A stretch of DNA of 64,000 nt from Companilactobacillus jidongensis (GTDB lineage Bacteria; Bacillota; Bacilli; Lactobacillales; Lactobacillaceae), in the NCBI RefSeq assembly GCF_003946575.1, contig NZ_RHOP01000007.1:62001-126000 (forward strand), read 5' to 3'. The notes under the pieces were generated by a model that saw nothing but the letters and a program-made list of their open reading frames with translations, made no database searches and was not told where the DNA came from. Within the stretch, counting starts at the first letter, position 1. Each line of letters opens with the position of its first letter. Below are positions 35,118 to 43,813 of the stretch, in pieces. The position numbers and the translations under genes are program-made.

Positions 35118-37553
35118 TTAATTAGATGACGTAGTTCCACTCTGGGTAGTTGTTGAACCACCTTGGCTATTATTAGTGTTGCCACCAGTTGTACCGCCAT
35201 TATTTGTACTACCATTACTGTTGTTATCGGTAGTTCCACCACTGTTATTTCCAGTGTTGGTATTCCCATTATTGCTGCCGGTATTACCAGTATTACCGGT
35301 ATTGTTATTATTAGATGTAGTTCCACTTTGATTATTATCAGTTGAAGTACTGTTATTATTGGTTGTACCTGTACCTGTACCAGTCGTGGTTGAATTATTC
35401 TCATTGGTATCGTTATTTTCATCAGTTGATTCTGAATTACTGCTTGATGGTCTAGTAGTTGTTGCATCATTAGAACTGGATTCAGAAGTACTATTTGATG
35501 ATGAAGAATAACTTTCAGTACCCTTGTATGGATTATTCGGAGCATATCCTTTAACAAATAATTCACTAGTTGAACCACTTGATGAAGGGGCAACTGTGGC
35601 TGATGTTGATCCGTTATTAAGAATATTTAATCTTACGACTGAACTAGGTTTCTTCCAGTTAGGGTTAGTACTGTCAGATCTATTTTGAAGATATTGAATC
35701 ATTTCTTTGTAGACCTTGCCGGGTACGCTCTGATACGTCATTGAAATACCTGAACTATTAGGTGAGTCATAACCGGTCCAAACACTCATTGAATAGTTCT
35801 TAGTAAATCCATTGTACCAGGCATCCTTAGCAGTGCCACTGAGAGCTGAATTAGCTGCAATAGCACTATCATCATAATTAGTTGTACCAGTTTTACCTGC
35901 TTGATGAAGCCCTGAGATATTAGCGTATGTAGCATATTCAGTTGGTACACCTTTGAGCATATCAGTGATCATGTAAGCAGTTGATGATTTCATTACACGT
36001 TTGCCCTTAGAACTGTACCTGTGTGTGATACCATCGGCGGTCTCGATCTTAGATACATATGTTGGCTTGTAATAAGTTCCGCCATTTGAGAAGGCAGAGT
36101 AGGCTGAAGCACCTTGCAAACTGGATGCCTCGGCACCAATACCAACACTTAATGGATCACTGCTCTTGAGATTCATACCAAGATTATTGGCAAACCCTTT
36201 TGCTTTGGATAATCCAACATCACCTAAAGTACGGATAGCTGGAATGTTTCTAGAATTTACCAGGGCATCACGCATACTGATCTGTCCTTCATATTCCTCA
36301 TCCCAGTCTTTCAACTCGATGTCGGTACCAGCGTAGGTATAGGCTGTATCTTCAACTTGATGGTAGGTTGACCAATTCAAGTATTCAATTGCCGGTCCAT
36401 AATCCAGGATAGGCTTCATGGTTGAACCATTACTACGAGAAGTTTGAACTGCACGGTTGAGACCAAATTGGATATTAGAAAGATTTCTTCCACCGATCAT
36501 TGCAATAACATTTCCGTTATTAGGATTGACGATGGTTGCACCAATTTGTTCTTTTGAATCTTGGAAACTTACTGTACCTGAATTAACGATGCTGTACAGT
36601 TTTTTTTGAGCCGCATAGTCCATGTTGACGGTAATCTTCAAATTATCACGATAGGGGTCAAATCCCTTTTTCTTAACTTCAGTAATGGCTTCCTTAATGT
36701 AAGGATCAGAAACAATACGTTTGGTATCGTTGCTATTGCTTACTTTTTTATATGGTTGTAAGCCGTCATCGATCGGCGTGTTCAAAGCCTCTGTTTCCTC
36801 GGCCTTAGTAATTTTATTATTTTCATACATCGCATAAATAACTAAATTACGACGATTCTTAGCTGCTTCAGGATGAACATAGGGATCGTAATTACTTGGT
36901 GCATTAGGAATACCAGCAAGTAGTGCTGTCTGAGCAATTGTTAATTTATCCAATGATTTGCCGTAATAGTATTTAGAAGCAGTCTTGATACCACCAATAC
37001 CATTATTGAAGTATTCCTTATTAAGATAGAACTCAAGAATTTGTTGCTTGGAGAATTTTTGGCTGACGCGCATTGCCAGATAAGCTTCTTGCATTTTACG
37101 TTTGAACGTCTGGTCTTTAGCATCAGTCGAGAACACAGTCAACTTGATCAATTGCTGTGTTAAAGTACTGGCACCTTGTAGTGTTCCTCTAGTTATATTG
37201 GTGATTGCTGACTTAACGATTCTCACTGGGTCAACACCCAAAGGCTCGTTATAAAAATTTTTGTCTTCAATGGAAATGACAGCATCTTGAACTCTTTGGG
37301 GCACTTTGTCGATTGTTACGTAATTTCTTTTGTTGGCACCTAGTGAGGCGATGGTTTTTCCATTTGTATCCACAATAGTAGAAGAACCACCACTTTGAAG
37401 GTTTTCTTGGCTGACAACAGGAGCACTTATCGCATAATAGATGAAGACAGCAATGAAGAGTCCTGCCAACACGCCAATAATGGCAAAGATCCATTTAAAA
37501 ATTGATTTGGCGATTGTATTAGATGAAGGAGCGTTGTTTTTCTTTTTACTCAT
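35118..37553 (-). CDS. pbp1A: class A penicillin-binding protein 1A with a Ser/Thr/Asn-rich tail
   Basis: This 811-residue bifunctional enzyme polymerises and cross-links peptidoglycan. A short basic cytoplasmic tail and a membrane helix (about 21-45) lead to the GT51 domain, with SIEDKNFY (about 95) and GASTLTQQL. The transpeptidase has the motifs STMK (about 377), SRN (about 434) and KTG (about 552). After about residue 660 the chain becomes a low-complexity tail of Ser, Thr, Asn and Gly, which is unusually long. It precedes recU on the minus strand with a four-base overlap, the conserved ponA-recU pairing of Firmicutes. Confidence 0.95.
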   Translation of the reverse strand: MSKKKNNAPSSNTIAKSIFKWIFAIIGVLAGLFIAVFIYYAISAPVVSQENLQSGGSSTIVDTNGKTIASLGANKRNYVTIDKVPQRVQDAVISIEDKNFYNEPLGVDPVRIVKSAITNITRGTLQGASTLTQQLIKLTVFSTDAKDQTFKRKMQEAYLAMRVSQKFSKQQILEFYLNKEYFNNGIGGIKTASKYYYGKSLDKLTIAQTALLAGIPNAPSNYDPYVHPEAAKNRRNLVIYAMYENNKITKAEETEALNTPIDDGLQPYKKVSNSNDTKRIVSDPYIKEAITEVKKKGFDPYRDNLKITVNMDYAAQKKLYSIVNSGTVSFQDSKEQIGATIVNPNNGNVIAMIGGRNLSNIQFGLNRAVQTSRSNGSTMKPILDYGPAIEYLNWSTYHQVEDTAYTYAGTDIELKDWDEEYEGQISMRDALVNSRNIPAIRTLGDVGLSKAKGFANNLGMNLKSSDPLSVGIGAEASSLQGASAYSAFSNGGTYYKPTYVSKIETADGITHRYSSKGKRVMKSSTAYMITDMLKGVPTEYATYANISGLHQAGKTGTTNYDDSAIAANSALSGTAKDAWYNGFTKNYSMSVWTGYDSPNSSGISMTYQSVPGKVYKEMIQYLQNRSDSTNPNWKKPSSVVRLNILNNGSTSATVAPSSSGSTSELFVKGYAPNNPYKGTESYSSSSNSTSESSSNDATTTRPSSSNSESTDENNDTNENNSTTTGTGTGTTNNNSTSTDNNQSGTTSNNNNTGNTGNTGSNNGNTNTGNNSGGTTDNNSNGSTNNGGTTGGNTNNSQGGSTTTQSGTTSSN

Positions 37554-38188
37554 TTTTTCTCCCTCCCACTTTCTATAAGCTGTTGAACAGCGTTAATATA
37601 GGGTAAAGTAGGGTTATAATTAGGACTTATTTCGATAGAGCATTCAACTATTTGTTTTAGCTGAATCGATTTAGCACCATCATGCTTTTGTCCGTCCCAA
37701 TATTCAAATAAATTATCTGCAGGCATAATAAAATACCGTTTTAAAGCAACGTACTTGATGATAACAAAACATATTCCACCTTGTTTTTGACAAGCTTTCA
37801 AGTGATCGATTTGATGTTGATGAAAGTTTTTTAATGGAAAAGTATTTTTATGCTTTGTTTCCTTAGCCTCAAAGTCAACGTAGTGACCCTCATAGACCCC
37901 GTTATAATCAGTTGTGGATGCTTTACTAAAATAGGCCTCCTTGATTACTGCACGGCTTCGTTTAGGGTAATCTACTTTGACAATTTGTATAGGCGTTGGT
38001 TTTTTATAAATTACAGCAACATCATGACTACGGTAATATTTGTTGCTTTCGTTTATTTCTTCCTCTAGAGTCATACCACGATCACCAAAAATCAATTTCT
38101 TTTTGGCTGAGGTATCAACGGAGGGCTTGCTTGATGCAGGTGATGGCGAAGTGTTAAATGACCTGCCATCAGGGTAATTAAATTTCAA
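37550..38188 (-). CDS. recU: Holliday junction resolvase RecU
   Basis: This 212-residue resolvase cuts Holliday junctions in recombination. The start is probably TTG 38188, eight bases after AGGAG. An ATG at 38227 lies upstream of an extended -10 box and would not be in the transcript. Family motifs include NRGMT-like DRGMTLEEEINESNKYY, KKPTPIQIVKVDYPKR and the nuclease core TTDYNG...VDFEAKETK. The C-terminus reads HQIDHLKACQKQGGICFVI. It overlaps pbp1A by four bases. Confidence 0.93.
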   Translation of the reverse strand: MKFNYPDGRSFNTSPSPASSKPSVDTSAKKKLIFGDRGMTLEEEINESNKYYRSHDVAVIYKKPTPIQIVKVDYPKRSRAVIKEAYFSKASTTDYNGVYEGHYVDFEAKETKHKNTFPLKNFHQHQIDHLKACQKQGGICFVIIKYVALKRYFIMPADNLFEYWDGQKHDGAKSIQLKQIVECSIEISPNYNPTLPYINAVQQLIESGREKK

Positions 38189-38209
38189 AATATCAACTCC
38201 TACTTGAGC

Positions 38210-38218
38210 ATTATACCA
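38210..38218 (-). promoter_or_regulatory. extended -10 promoter of recU-pbp1A
   Basis: On the minus strand the sequence reads TGGTATAAT, a TGn-TATAAT extended -10 box. There is no good -35 box, as is common with this class. The predicted transcript starts about 15 bases before the TTG start codon. Confidence 0.6.
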
Positions 38219-38320
38219 TGATTGCATTGTGGGGAAAGGCGGGCGCCTTTCATCTAATCAGTTTTGATTTAGAACATTATACAGCAATATATCAGTAACT
38301 TATTCAAGGAGATTTATTTA

Positions 38321-38872
38321 ATGATTAAAAATTTATGGATAACTGGATATCGATCCTACGAGATAGGTTTATTCAAACCGGACGATCCAAAGGCAAAAGT
38401 AATTCAAAAGTTTTTTGCAGAGCGAATAACTAATTATGCCGAGGACGGTATGGAATGGGTCTTGACTGGTGCACAGATGGGGACTGAACAAATTGTTGGT
38501 AAGGCAGTAAAAGATGTAAAAGATAAAGGATATGACATAAAACACGCAGTTATGTTGCCATTTTCTGAATTTGGTGCAAAATGGAATGAGAATAATCAGC
38601 AATTACTAAATATTTTTTTAAGAAATGCTGACTATACTAACAAATTATCTAATTTAGGTTATCATTCAAGTGTACAGTTGCGAACATGGCAGAATTTTAT
38701 GTTGAAACATACTGATGGAGCGATAATTTTTTACGATCCGGATAGCGGTGGGAAGCCAAAGTTTGATTATGAAGCTATCCAGAATTATCGTTCCGCGGGA
38801 AATAACTATGAATTAGAACTGGTAGATTTTGACACAATGCAAGATTTTGCTAATATAATGTTTGATAACTAG
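38321..38872 (+). CDS. ypsA: YpsA-family protein (DUF1273, SLOG superfamily)
   Basis: This 183-residue protein has the family's N-terminal TGYRSYE and the motif WVLTGAQMGTEQ (about 46-57), which fits a SLOG-type nucleotide-binding fold. In Bacillus and Staphylococcus YpsA is linked to cell division together with GpsB. Here gpsB is the next gene, 54 bases downstream, which supports the call. AAGGAG precedes the ATG. The ligand is unknown. Confidence 0.92.
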   Translation: MIKNLWITGYRSYEIGLFKPDDPKAKVIQKFFAERITNYAEDGMEWVLTGAQMGTEQIVGKAVKDVKDKGYDIKHAVMLPFSEFGAKWNENNQQLLNIFLRNADYTNKLSNLGYHSSVQLRTWQNFMLKHTDGAIIFYDPDSGGKPKFDYEAIQNYRSAGNNYELELVDFDTMQDFANIMFDN

Positions 38873-38890
38873 CCTAAGAGTTACTTCTTT

Positions 38891-38899
38891 TGGTATAAT
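38891..38899 (+). promoter_or_regulatory. extended -10 promoter of gpsB
   Basis: TGGTATAAT (38891-38899) is an extended -10 box, identical to that of recU. It lies 27 bases before the gpsB ATG and leaves gpsB with its own promoter. Confidence 0.6.
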
Positions 38900-38926
38900 T
38901 AATTAACACAAACTGGGGTGTTCAAT

Positions 38927-39616
38927 ATGAATAATATGAATCAAATGAATGGATTTAATCAAAATCCACAAGGTAATGATAATAATTTTGTTTTAAATTT
39001 CCAACCAAACGATATTCTTCAAAAAGAATTTAAAACAAAAATGAGAGGATACGATCCAACTGAAGTCGATCAATTCTTAGATGGAATCATCAAGGATTAT
39101 GAAGCTTATTCAAATGAGTTGAATCGTCTTCAATCAGAAAACGAAAGTCTTCAGACACAGCTTGGTGCAAAAGGCCAACAGCCACAACCAAAGCAAGCTC
39201 AGCAACAAATGCCTAAGAATCGTGTTTCAAGACCACAACCACAAGTGAAGAATCAAGCTGCATCAAGTGCAACCGCTGAATCCTCAACTAACTATGATAT
39301 TTTGAGAAGAATTTCCAATTTGGAGAATCGTGTATTTGGTCATGATTTTTCTAATGGACTTCCAGACGAAAGCAATCATGAAGTAAAACAATTTGCTTCT
39401 GCTGCTGTTCCAAATAACATGGCTGGTAATGGTGTGGAAAGTGGACACAATGAGATCAATCCTCGTATGCAACCACAACAATCGCCAATTAATAATCAAC
39501 AACAAGGATTTAATGATCCTAATCATTTCCAATCTAATCGTCAAGGTCAAAATATCAACGGTTTTAACGGAAATAATGGAAATATGAATAATAATGGTAA
39601 TTTTAATCAATTTTAG
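38927..39616 (+). CDS. gpsB: cell division protein GpsB with a long Q/N-rich tail
   Basis: This protein coordinates peptidoglycan synthesis between division and elongation. ATG 38927 has GGGGTG six bases upstream; a GTG start at 38918 is part of that site. The N-terminal DivIVA/GpsB domain spans about 25-80 (LQKEFKTKMRGYDPTEVDQF and a coiled coil). A Gln/Pro-rich linker is followed by a short conserved segment YDILRRISNLENRVFG (about 122-137), the usual C-terminal trimer helix. A tail of about 90 residues then becomes rich in Gln, Asn and Gly. Typical GpsB has about 100-130 residues; this has 229. Confidence 0.9.
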   Translation: MNNMNQMNGFNQNPQGNDNNFVLNFQPNDILQKEFKTKMRGYDPTEVDQFLDGIIKDYEAYSNELNRLQSENESLQTQLGAKGQQPQPKQAQQQMPKNRVSRPQPQVKNQAASSATAESSTNYDILRRISNLENRVFGHDFSNGLPDESNHEVKQFASAAVPNNMAGNGVESGHNEINPRMQPQQSPINNQQQGFNDPNHFQSNRQGQNINGFNGNNGNMNNNGNFNQF

Positions 39617-39618
39617 TG

Positions 39619-39624
39619 TATAAT
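39619..39624 (+). promoter_or_regulatory. -10 box of rnpB
   Basis: A perfect TATAAT lies about 10-15 bases before the predicted 5' end of the RNase P RNA. It starts right after the gpsB stop codon. The -35 region is weak. Confidence 0.55.
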
Positions 39625-39633
39625 GAATTCATC

Positions 39634-40001
39634 GGTAAATTTTGAGTAATCGCGGCTTAGTTATCTAAGCTGAGGAAAGTCCACGCCCACACGAGCTGAG
39701 ATGCTTGTAGTGTTCGTGCTTGGCCCAATAAGCCAAGGTACCTTATGGTAACGGCAGCGAAAGCACTAAAGTTTCGACCATGTGTTACTAGCTTGAAAGT
39801 GCCACAGAGACGTAGTATTACGGGAAACCGTAATAGTGGAACGAGGTAAACCCCGCGAGTGGGCAACCCAAACTTTGGTAGGGGCGCTTCATAACGAGAA
39901 ATGAATCTACTGTGAAGGCGTAATTGTAGATAGATGATTACTAACTGTATCGGAGTGCCTAGCCGATACATGAACAGAACGTGGCTTATAGAAATTTACT
40001 A
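39634..40001 (+). ncRNA. rnpB: RNase P RNA, type B
   Basis: This RNA is the catalytic part of RNase P, which trims the 5' end of tRNAs. The conserved core GAGGAAAGTCCACGC (39672-39686) is followed by GAGATGCTTGTAGTGTTCGTGC, of which the start GAGATGC is typical of Bacillus-type RNAs. The 3' core ACAGAACGTGGCTTA lies at 39974-39988. The closing P1 helix pairs GTAAATTT (about 39635) with AAATTTAC (about 39992), which sets the ends. It sits between gpsB and rlmL, the usual place in lactobacilli, and a terminator follows. Confidence 0.95.
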
Positions 40002-40008
40002 AGGTAAG

Positions 40009-40032
40009 GGACGACTTGTTCGTCCTTTTTTT
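40009..40032 (+). terminator. terminator of rnpB
   Basis: GGACGA (40009-40014) pairs with TCGTCC (40020-40025) around five bases, followed by seven T residues. Confidence 0.9.
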
Positions 40033-40063
40033 GTATAAAAATTTAACTCATGAAGAGGTAGAA

Positions 40064-41182
40064 ATGAAATTAATTGCAACGATGTCAAGCGGTTTTGAAG
40101 CTATAACCGCACGTGAACTACAAGATTTAGGTTATGAGACTCAAACAGAAAATGGCAAAGTATATTTTGAAGGTGAATACGAAGACGTAGCTAAAGCTAA
40201 TCTCTGGTTACGTAGCGCCGATAGAATCAAGATTTTGATCGGTACTTTTAAAGCCACAACCTTTGAAGAACTATTCGACAAAGTTTATGCAATCGATTGG
40301 GATCAATGGTTGCCGTTGAATGCGGCATTCCCAATTAAAGCTAGAACTGTTAAGTCTGCGCTTCATTCCGAACGTGATATTCAAGCAATTACAAAAAAAG
40401 CCATTGTTAACAAAATGGCTGATATTTACATGCGCCGTGGAAGATTGCCAGAATCTGGTGCAACTTTCCAAATTGAAACACGTATCCATAAGGATGAAGT
40501 TGAAGTGACCCTTGATACAACAGGAGCATCACTTTACAAACGTGGATATCGCGTTGAACACGGTGCCGCTCCATTGAAAGAAAATTTTGCGGCTGCCATG
40601 ATCCTATTGACAGTTTGGCATCCAAATATGCCATTCATCGATCCAACAACTGGTTCAGGTACAATTGCCATTGAGGCTGCTCGTTTAGCTAGAAATATTG
40701 CTCCTGGTATTCAGCGTCATTTCGTATTTGAAGATTTCGATTGGTTCGATCCAAAAATTCTAAGTAATCTAAAAGAAGAAGCTAGAGCTGGAGAAAAAGA
40801 TGTTGAATTAAATATCTTTGCTAGTGATATCGATGGTTCAATGATCGATGTTGCCAAACTTAATGCTCATGACGCCGGAGTTCTTCACGATATTCAATTT
40901 AAGCAAGTTGCTGTGAAAGATTTGAAGATCGAAGGCGAAGATGGAGTTATCATCGCCAATCCTCCATATGGTCAACGTATGAGTGATATGGAAAACGTTA
41001 GAAAACTATACAAAGAAATGGGAGAAGTCTTTAGGACCGCTCCCACTTGGAGTAAATATATTTTAACTAGTGATTTGGAATTTGAAAAATATTACGGTGA
41101 AAGAGCTACTAAAAAACGTAAGCTCTACAATGGTTCAATCAGAGCAGATTACTATCAATATTGGGCAACTCGACGTCATTAA
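40064..41182 (+). CDS. rlmL: 23S rRNA guanine-N2 methyltransferase (RlmL/YpsC family)
   Basis: This 372-residue THUMP-domain methyltransferase modifies 23S rRNA. ATG 40064 has GAGGT upstream; an earlier frame opening at 40016 overlaps the rnpB terminator and is rejected. The THUMP domain spans about 45-155, and the catalytic domain has TTGSGTIAIEAA (about 197) and IIANPPYGQRM (about 296-306). Single-domain proteins of this type in Firmicutes lack the second RlmK unit of E. coli. It ends five bases from the convergent corA gene. Confidence 0.9.
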   Translation: MKLIATMSSGFEAITARELQDLGYETQTENGKVYFEGEYEDVAKANLWLRSADRIKILIGTFKATTFEELFDKVYAIDWDQWLPLNAAFPIKARTVKSALHSERDIQAITKKAIVNKMADIYMRRGRLPESGATFQIETRIHKDEVEVTLDTTGASLYKRGYRVEHGAAPLKENFAAAMILLTVWHPNMPFIDPTTGSGTIAIEAARLARNIAPGIQRHFVFEDFDWFDPKILSNLKEEARAGEKDVELNIFASDIDGSMIDVAKLNAHDAGVLHDIQFKQVAVKDLKIEGEDGVIIANPPYGQRMSDMENVRKLYKEMGEVFRTAPTWSKYILTSDLEFEKYYGERATKKRKLYNGSIRADYYQYWATRRH

Positions 41183-41187
41183 TTTGG

Positions 41188-42132
41188 TTATAAACTATCA
41201 CGACGATGTAGGTCCCAAAGGATTAGCAAAATCATAATTGCGGTTACAATAAGTGAGAAGAACCATGACCACCACTTGTCAGCGACTGGCAGTTTCATAT
41301 TCATACCATAAAAACCTGATACGATCGTGGGAATACTTAAGACAATTGTGTAAACTGTCAGTACTTTCATGGTCGTATTTGTTTGGTTATTTAAAATATT
41401 GTTATACGTATTAGAAACTCGATCAATAATGTCAGAACTCAAACTGGCTTGATCGCGAATCTGTTCGATTTCGACAATTGAATCATGTAAGTGTTCTTTA
41501 GATTTTTTGGACAAACTAATGTTTTGGATTTTACCTGATGAAATAATCTCGATTTGTTTAACAACATTAAAATTACCATTGATAGCTGTACTGATATACG
41601 TAATCAAATCTTCTAGTCCGGCTAATTCTAGAATTTGATTCTTAGAAGAACGACTGTGTTTGATGTGTTCTTGGATTTTATTCCGATCTTGATTAATTTC
41701 ACTCATACGGTCGTTGTAATCACTTGTAACTTGGTCAAATGTATTGAAGATAATTTCCCATATGCGATCATCTAAGTCGCCTGTGAAGTGATTATCAGCC
41801 TTAGTAATATAATCTACCAAGTAATGCGTGTCGTTGTTAGTGAATAGGAATAGTTGATCATCTTTGATGGCAAAGGAAACTGGTAGAGTAATATCCGATA
41901 AATTATCATCAATGACAGTTTCTCTTTGGACATTGAAGACAATCAAAAAGGTGTTGGTGTGCTCATCTAATTCAAGACGAGCACGTTCATTTGTATCATC
42001 AGCGTAATCAAGGATCTCATTTGTAATCTCATATTTTTCAATTAATTCGGTACGATCTTGGTCACTTAAATTTTCTTTGGAGTGAATATCGATCAATGTT
42101 AAGTCCTGGTTCAGCTTTTGTGAATTTATCAT
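41188..42132 (-). CDS. corA: CorA-family divalent cation transporter
   Basis: This 314-residue protein has a long N-terminal cytoplasmic part with predicted coiled coils and two C-terminal membrane helices (about 255-277 and 287-307). The selectivity motif YGMN (with M following) lies at the end of the first helix. This is the CorA/MIT layout for Mg2+ or Co2+/Zn2+ transport; the ion is not settled. GAGGGAGAA precedes the ATG. A large hairpin lies 32 bases upstream. Confidence 0.92.
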   Translation of the reverse strand: MINSQKLNQDLTLIDIHSKENLSDQDRTELIEKYEITNEILDYADDTNERARLELDEHTNTFLIVFNVQRETVIDDNLSDITLPVSFAIKDDQLFLFTNNDTHYLVDYITKADNHFTGDLDDRIWEIIFNTFDQVTSDYNDRMSEINQDRNKIQEHIKHSRSSKNQILELAGLEDLITYISTAINGNFNVVKQIEIISSGKIQNISLSKKSKEHLHDSIVEIEQIRDQASLSSDIIDRVSNTYNNILNNQTNTTMKVLTVYTIVLSIPTIVSGFYGMNMKLPVADKWWSWFFSLIVTAIMILLILWDLHRRDSL

Positions 42133-42163
42133 AGTAGTTCTCCCTCGAAAACAATAATAGCAT

Positions 42164-42210
42164 AAAAAATAATCTCAACTATTTGCAATTTAAAATAGTT
42201 GAGATTATTT
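42164..42210 (-). promoter_or_regulatory. 18-bp perfect hairpin with T run upstream of corA
   Basis: AAATAATCTCAACTATTT (42167-42184) and its exact complement (42193-42210) flank an eight-base loop. On the minus strand the hairpin is followed by six T residues, the form of an intrinsic terminator. The gene to its right is on the plus strand, so there is no upstream minus-strand gene to terminate. It may be an attenuator in the corA leader or the end of a small minus-strand RNA. Confidence 0.7.
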
Positions 42211-42259
42211 AGTTTGATCAATTAATGTCATTCTGAATTAATTATAATTTTTTTAATAA

Positions 42260-42278
42260 TTACTCTGGTATAGAGTAA
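42260..42278. promoter_or_regulatory. inverted repeat upstream of pepD
   Basis: TTACTCT (42260-42266) and AGAGTAA (42272-42278) are perfect arms around GGTAT. A candidate -10 box TATACT lies at 42289-42294, so the repeat covers the -35 area. That is a plausible operator or activator site. Confidence 0.5.
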
Positions 42279-42320
42279 ACTTTAATCCTATACTATTTAA
42301 CAAAGAGGGAGTGAACGTAA

Positions 42321-43748
42321 ATGAAAAATACAAGTTCTGATTGTACTGAAATTCTAGTTGGTAAAGCTGCTAGTATGGATGGTTCAACTATTGTCGCCCG
42401 TAATGAAGACGGTTATGGTCCAATCAATCCGATTAAGTTTGTTGCTCATGAAGCAAAGAATCAAAAGAATGCTGAGTATGTTTCAATAACTACTAATGTA
42501 AGGGTACCACTACCTGATCACGCTTTTCGTTACACCGCTACACCACAGGCTGATCAAAGTGATGGTCAATATGAAGAGGCTGGTATCAATGAGTATAATG
42601 TAGGGATGAGCTCAACTGAAACGACGGCAACCAATGCCCGAGTTCTGGGTTATGATCCACTAGTTCACGATGGTATTGATGAAGAAGCAATGTTGACGAT
42701 AGTTTTGCCATACGTTAAGACTGCTAAGGAAGGTGCTATTCGTTTAGGTGCCTTACTAGAAAAATATGGTACGGGCGAATGTAATAGTATTGCCTTTAAT
42801 GATAAAGACGAAATTTGGCTTTTAGAAACAGCTGGTGGTCATCACTGGGCAGCAATGCGTTTGCCAGAAGATACCTATGCCATTGTACCTAATCAAACAG
42901 TCATGCAAGAAGTTGATGTTAATGATACAGATAACTTCTTAGTAGCAACTGACTTAGTCAGTTTTGTTGAAAAACATAATTTGAATCCACAACCAGGTCA
43001 TTTTAACTTCCGTGAGATTTTTGGTACACAGAGTGAAGCTGATGCATATTACAACACACCTCGTACTTGGTATGGTCAAAAATTATTCAATCCTGAAATT
43101 GAACAGGAACCAACTGCTCAAGATATGCCGTTGACCAGAAGGCCAAGTAAGAAGATTGCAATTGAAGATGTTCAATACTTCTTGTCATCACACTACAATG
43201 GAACAAAGTATGATCCATTTGGTACCTTTGCTTCTGGAACAGCAGCTGAACAACGACAATTCCGTTCAATTGCGATGGATCGTAATCAAGCGTCATCAAT
43301 TCTTCAAATCAGAAATGATGTTGACGCAAAATATGCTGGTGTACAATGGTTGTCACTTGGTTTCTTTGCTTATAGTCCTTATGTACCGTTCTACACTAAT
43401 ATCACTGACACACCAGTTGATTACAAAAACACGACTAATGATGTTGACGTTAATAATGTATATTGGTTAGAAAAGACATTGTCTGTCATGATCGAACCAC
43501 ATTATCATGAATATTCAGATATGATTCATGCGTATCTTGATGGTTGTCAATCATATGCTCGTCAACGATTAGAAACTACTGATAACGCAGTTGAATCCTT
43601 AAGTGGGGATGTTTCAGATTTCTTAACTAAAAGTAGTATTGAAACAGCTGCTGAAGTTTCTAGTCGTACACATAAGTTATTTGACGATGTTGTTAAACAG
43701 GGCTTGATGCTTTCTAAGACAACTTGGGAAAAAGGTCAAAATTTATAA
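42321..43748 (+). CDS. pepD: C69-family dipeptidase
   Basis: This 475-residue N-terminal nucleophile peptidase cleaves dipeptides taken up or released during protein use. Cys8 in SDCTEILVGKAASMDGSTI is the expected nucleophile, exposed after removal of seven residues. ARNEDG and later GTGECNSIAF and WLLETAGGHHW fit the family. AGAGGGAG precedes the ATG and a bidirectional terminator follows. Several pepD paralogues are usual in lactobacilli, so the exact member is not assigned. Confidence 0.93.
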   Translation: MKNTSSDCTEILVGKAASMDGSTIVARNEDGYGPINPIKFVAHEAKNQKNAEYVSITTNVRVPLPDHAFRYTATPQADQSDGQYEEAGINEYNVGMSSTETTATNARVLGYDPLVHDGIDEEAMLTIVLPYVKTAKEGAIRLGALLEKYGTGECNSIAFNDKDEIWLLETAGGHHWAAMRLPEDTYAIVPNQTVMQEVDVNDTDNFLVATDLVSFVEKHNLNPQPGHFNFREIFGTQSEADAYYNTPRTWYGQKLFNPEIEQEPTAQDMPLTRRPSKKIAIEDVQYFLSSHYNGTKYDPFGTFASGTAAEQRQFRSIAMDRNQASSILQIRNDVDAKYAGVQWLSLGFFAYSPYVPFYTNITDTPVDYKNTTNDVDVNNVYWLEKTLSVMIEPHYHEYSDMIHAYLDGCQSYARQRLETTDNAVESLSGDVSDFLTKSSIETAAEVSSRTHKLFDDVVKQGLMLSKTTWEKGQNL

Positions 43749-43757
43749 TAATAAATC

Positions 43758-43800
43758 AAAAAAATCTTCTTGATCAAAAATGATCAGGAAGATTTTTATT
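43758..43800. terminator. bidirectional terminator between pepD and lplA
   Basis: AAAATCTTC-T-TGATCA pairs with TGATCA-G-GAAGATTTT around a short A-rich loop. A and T runs flank both sides, as expected between convergent genes. Confidence 0.9.
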
Positions 43801-43813
43801 TACAAGTTTTTGT

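Noticed and set aside
35130-35560. Repetitive plus-strand open frames and CRISPR-like repetition opposite the PBP1A tail
   Set aside because: The repetition comes from Asn, Gly, Ser and Thr codons of the minus-strand gene. There are no regular repeats with unique spacers.
42133-42320. M-box magnesium riboswitch before corA
   Set aside because: The region is too short and AT-rich to hold the conserved M-box core; only a single hairpin is visible.
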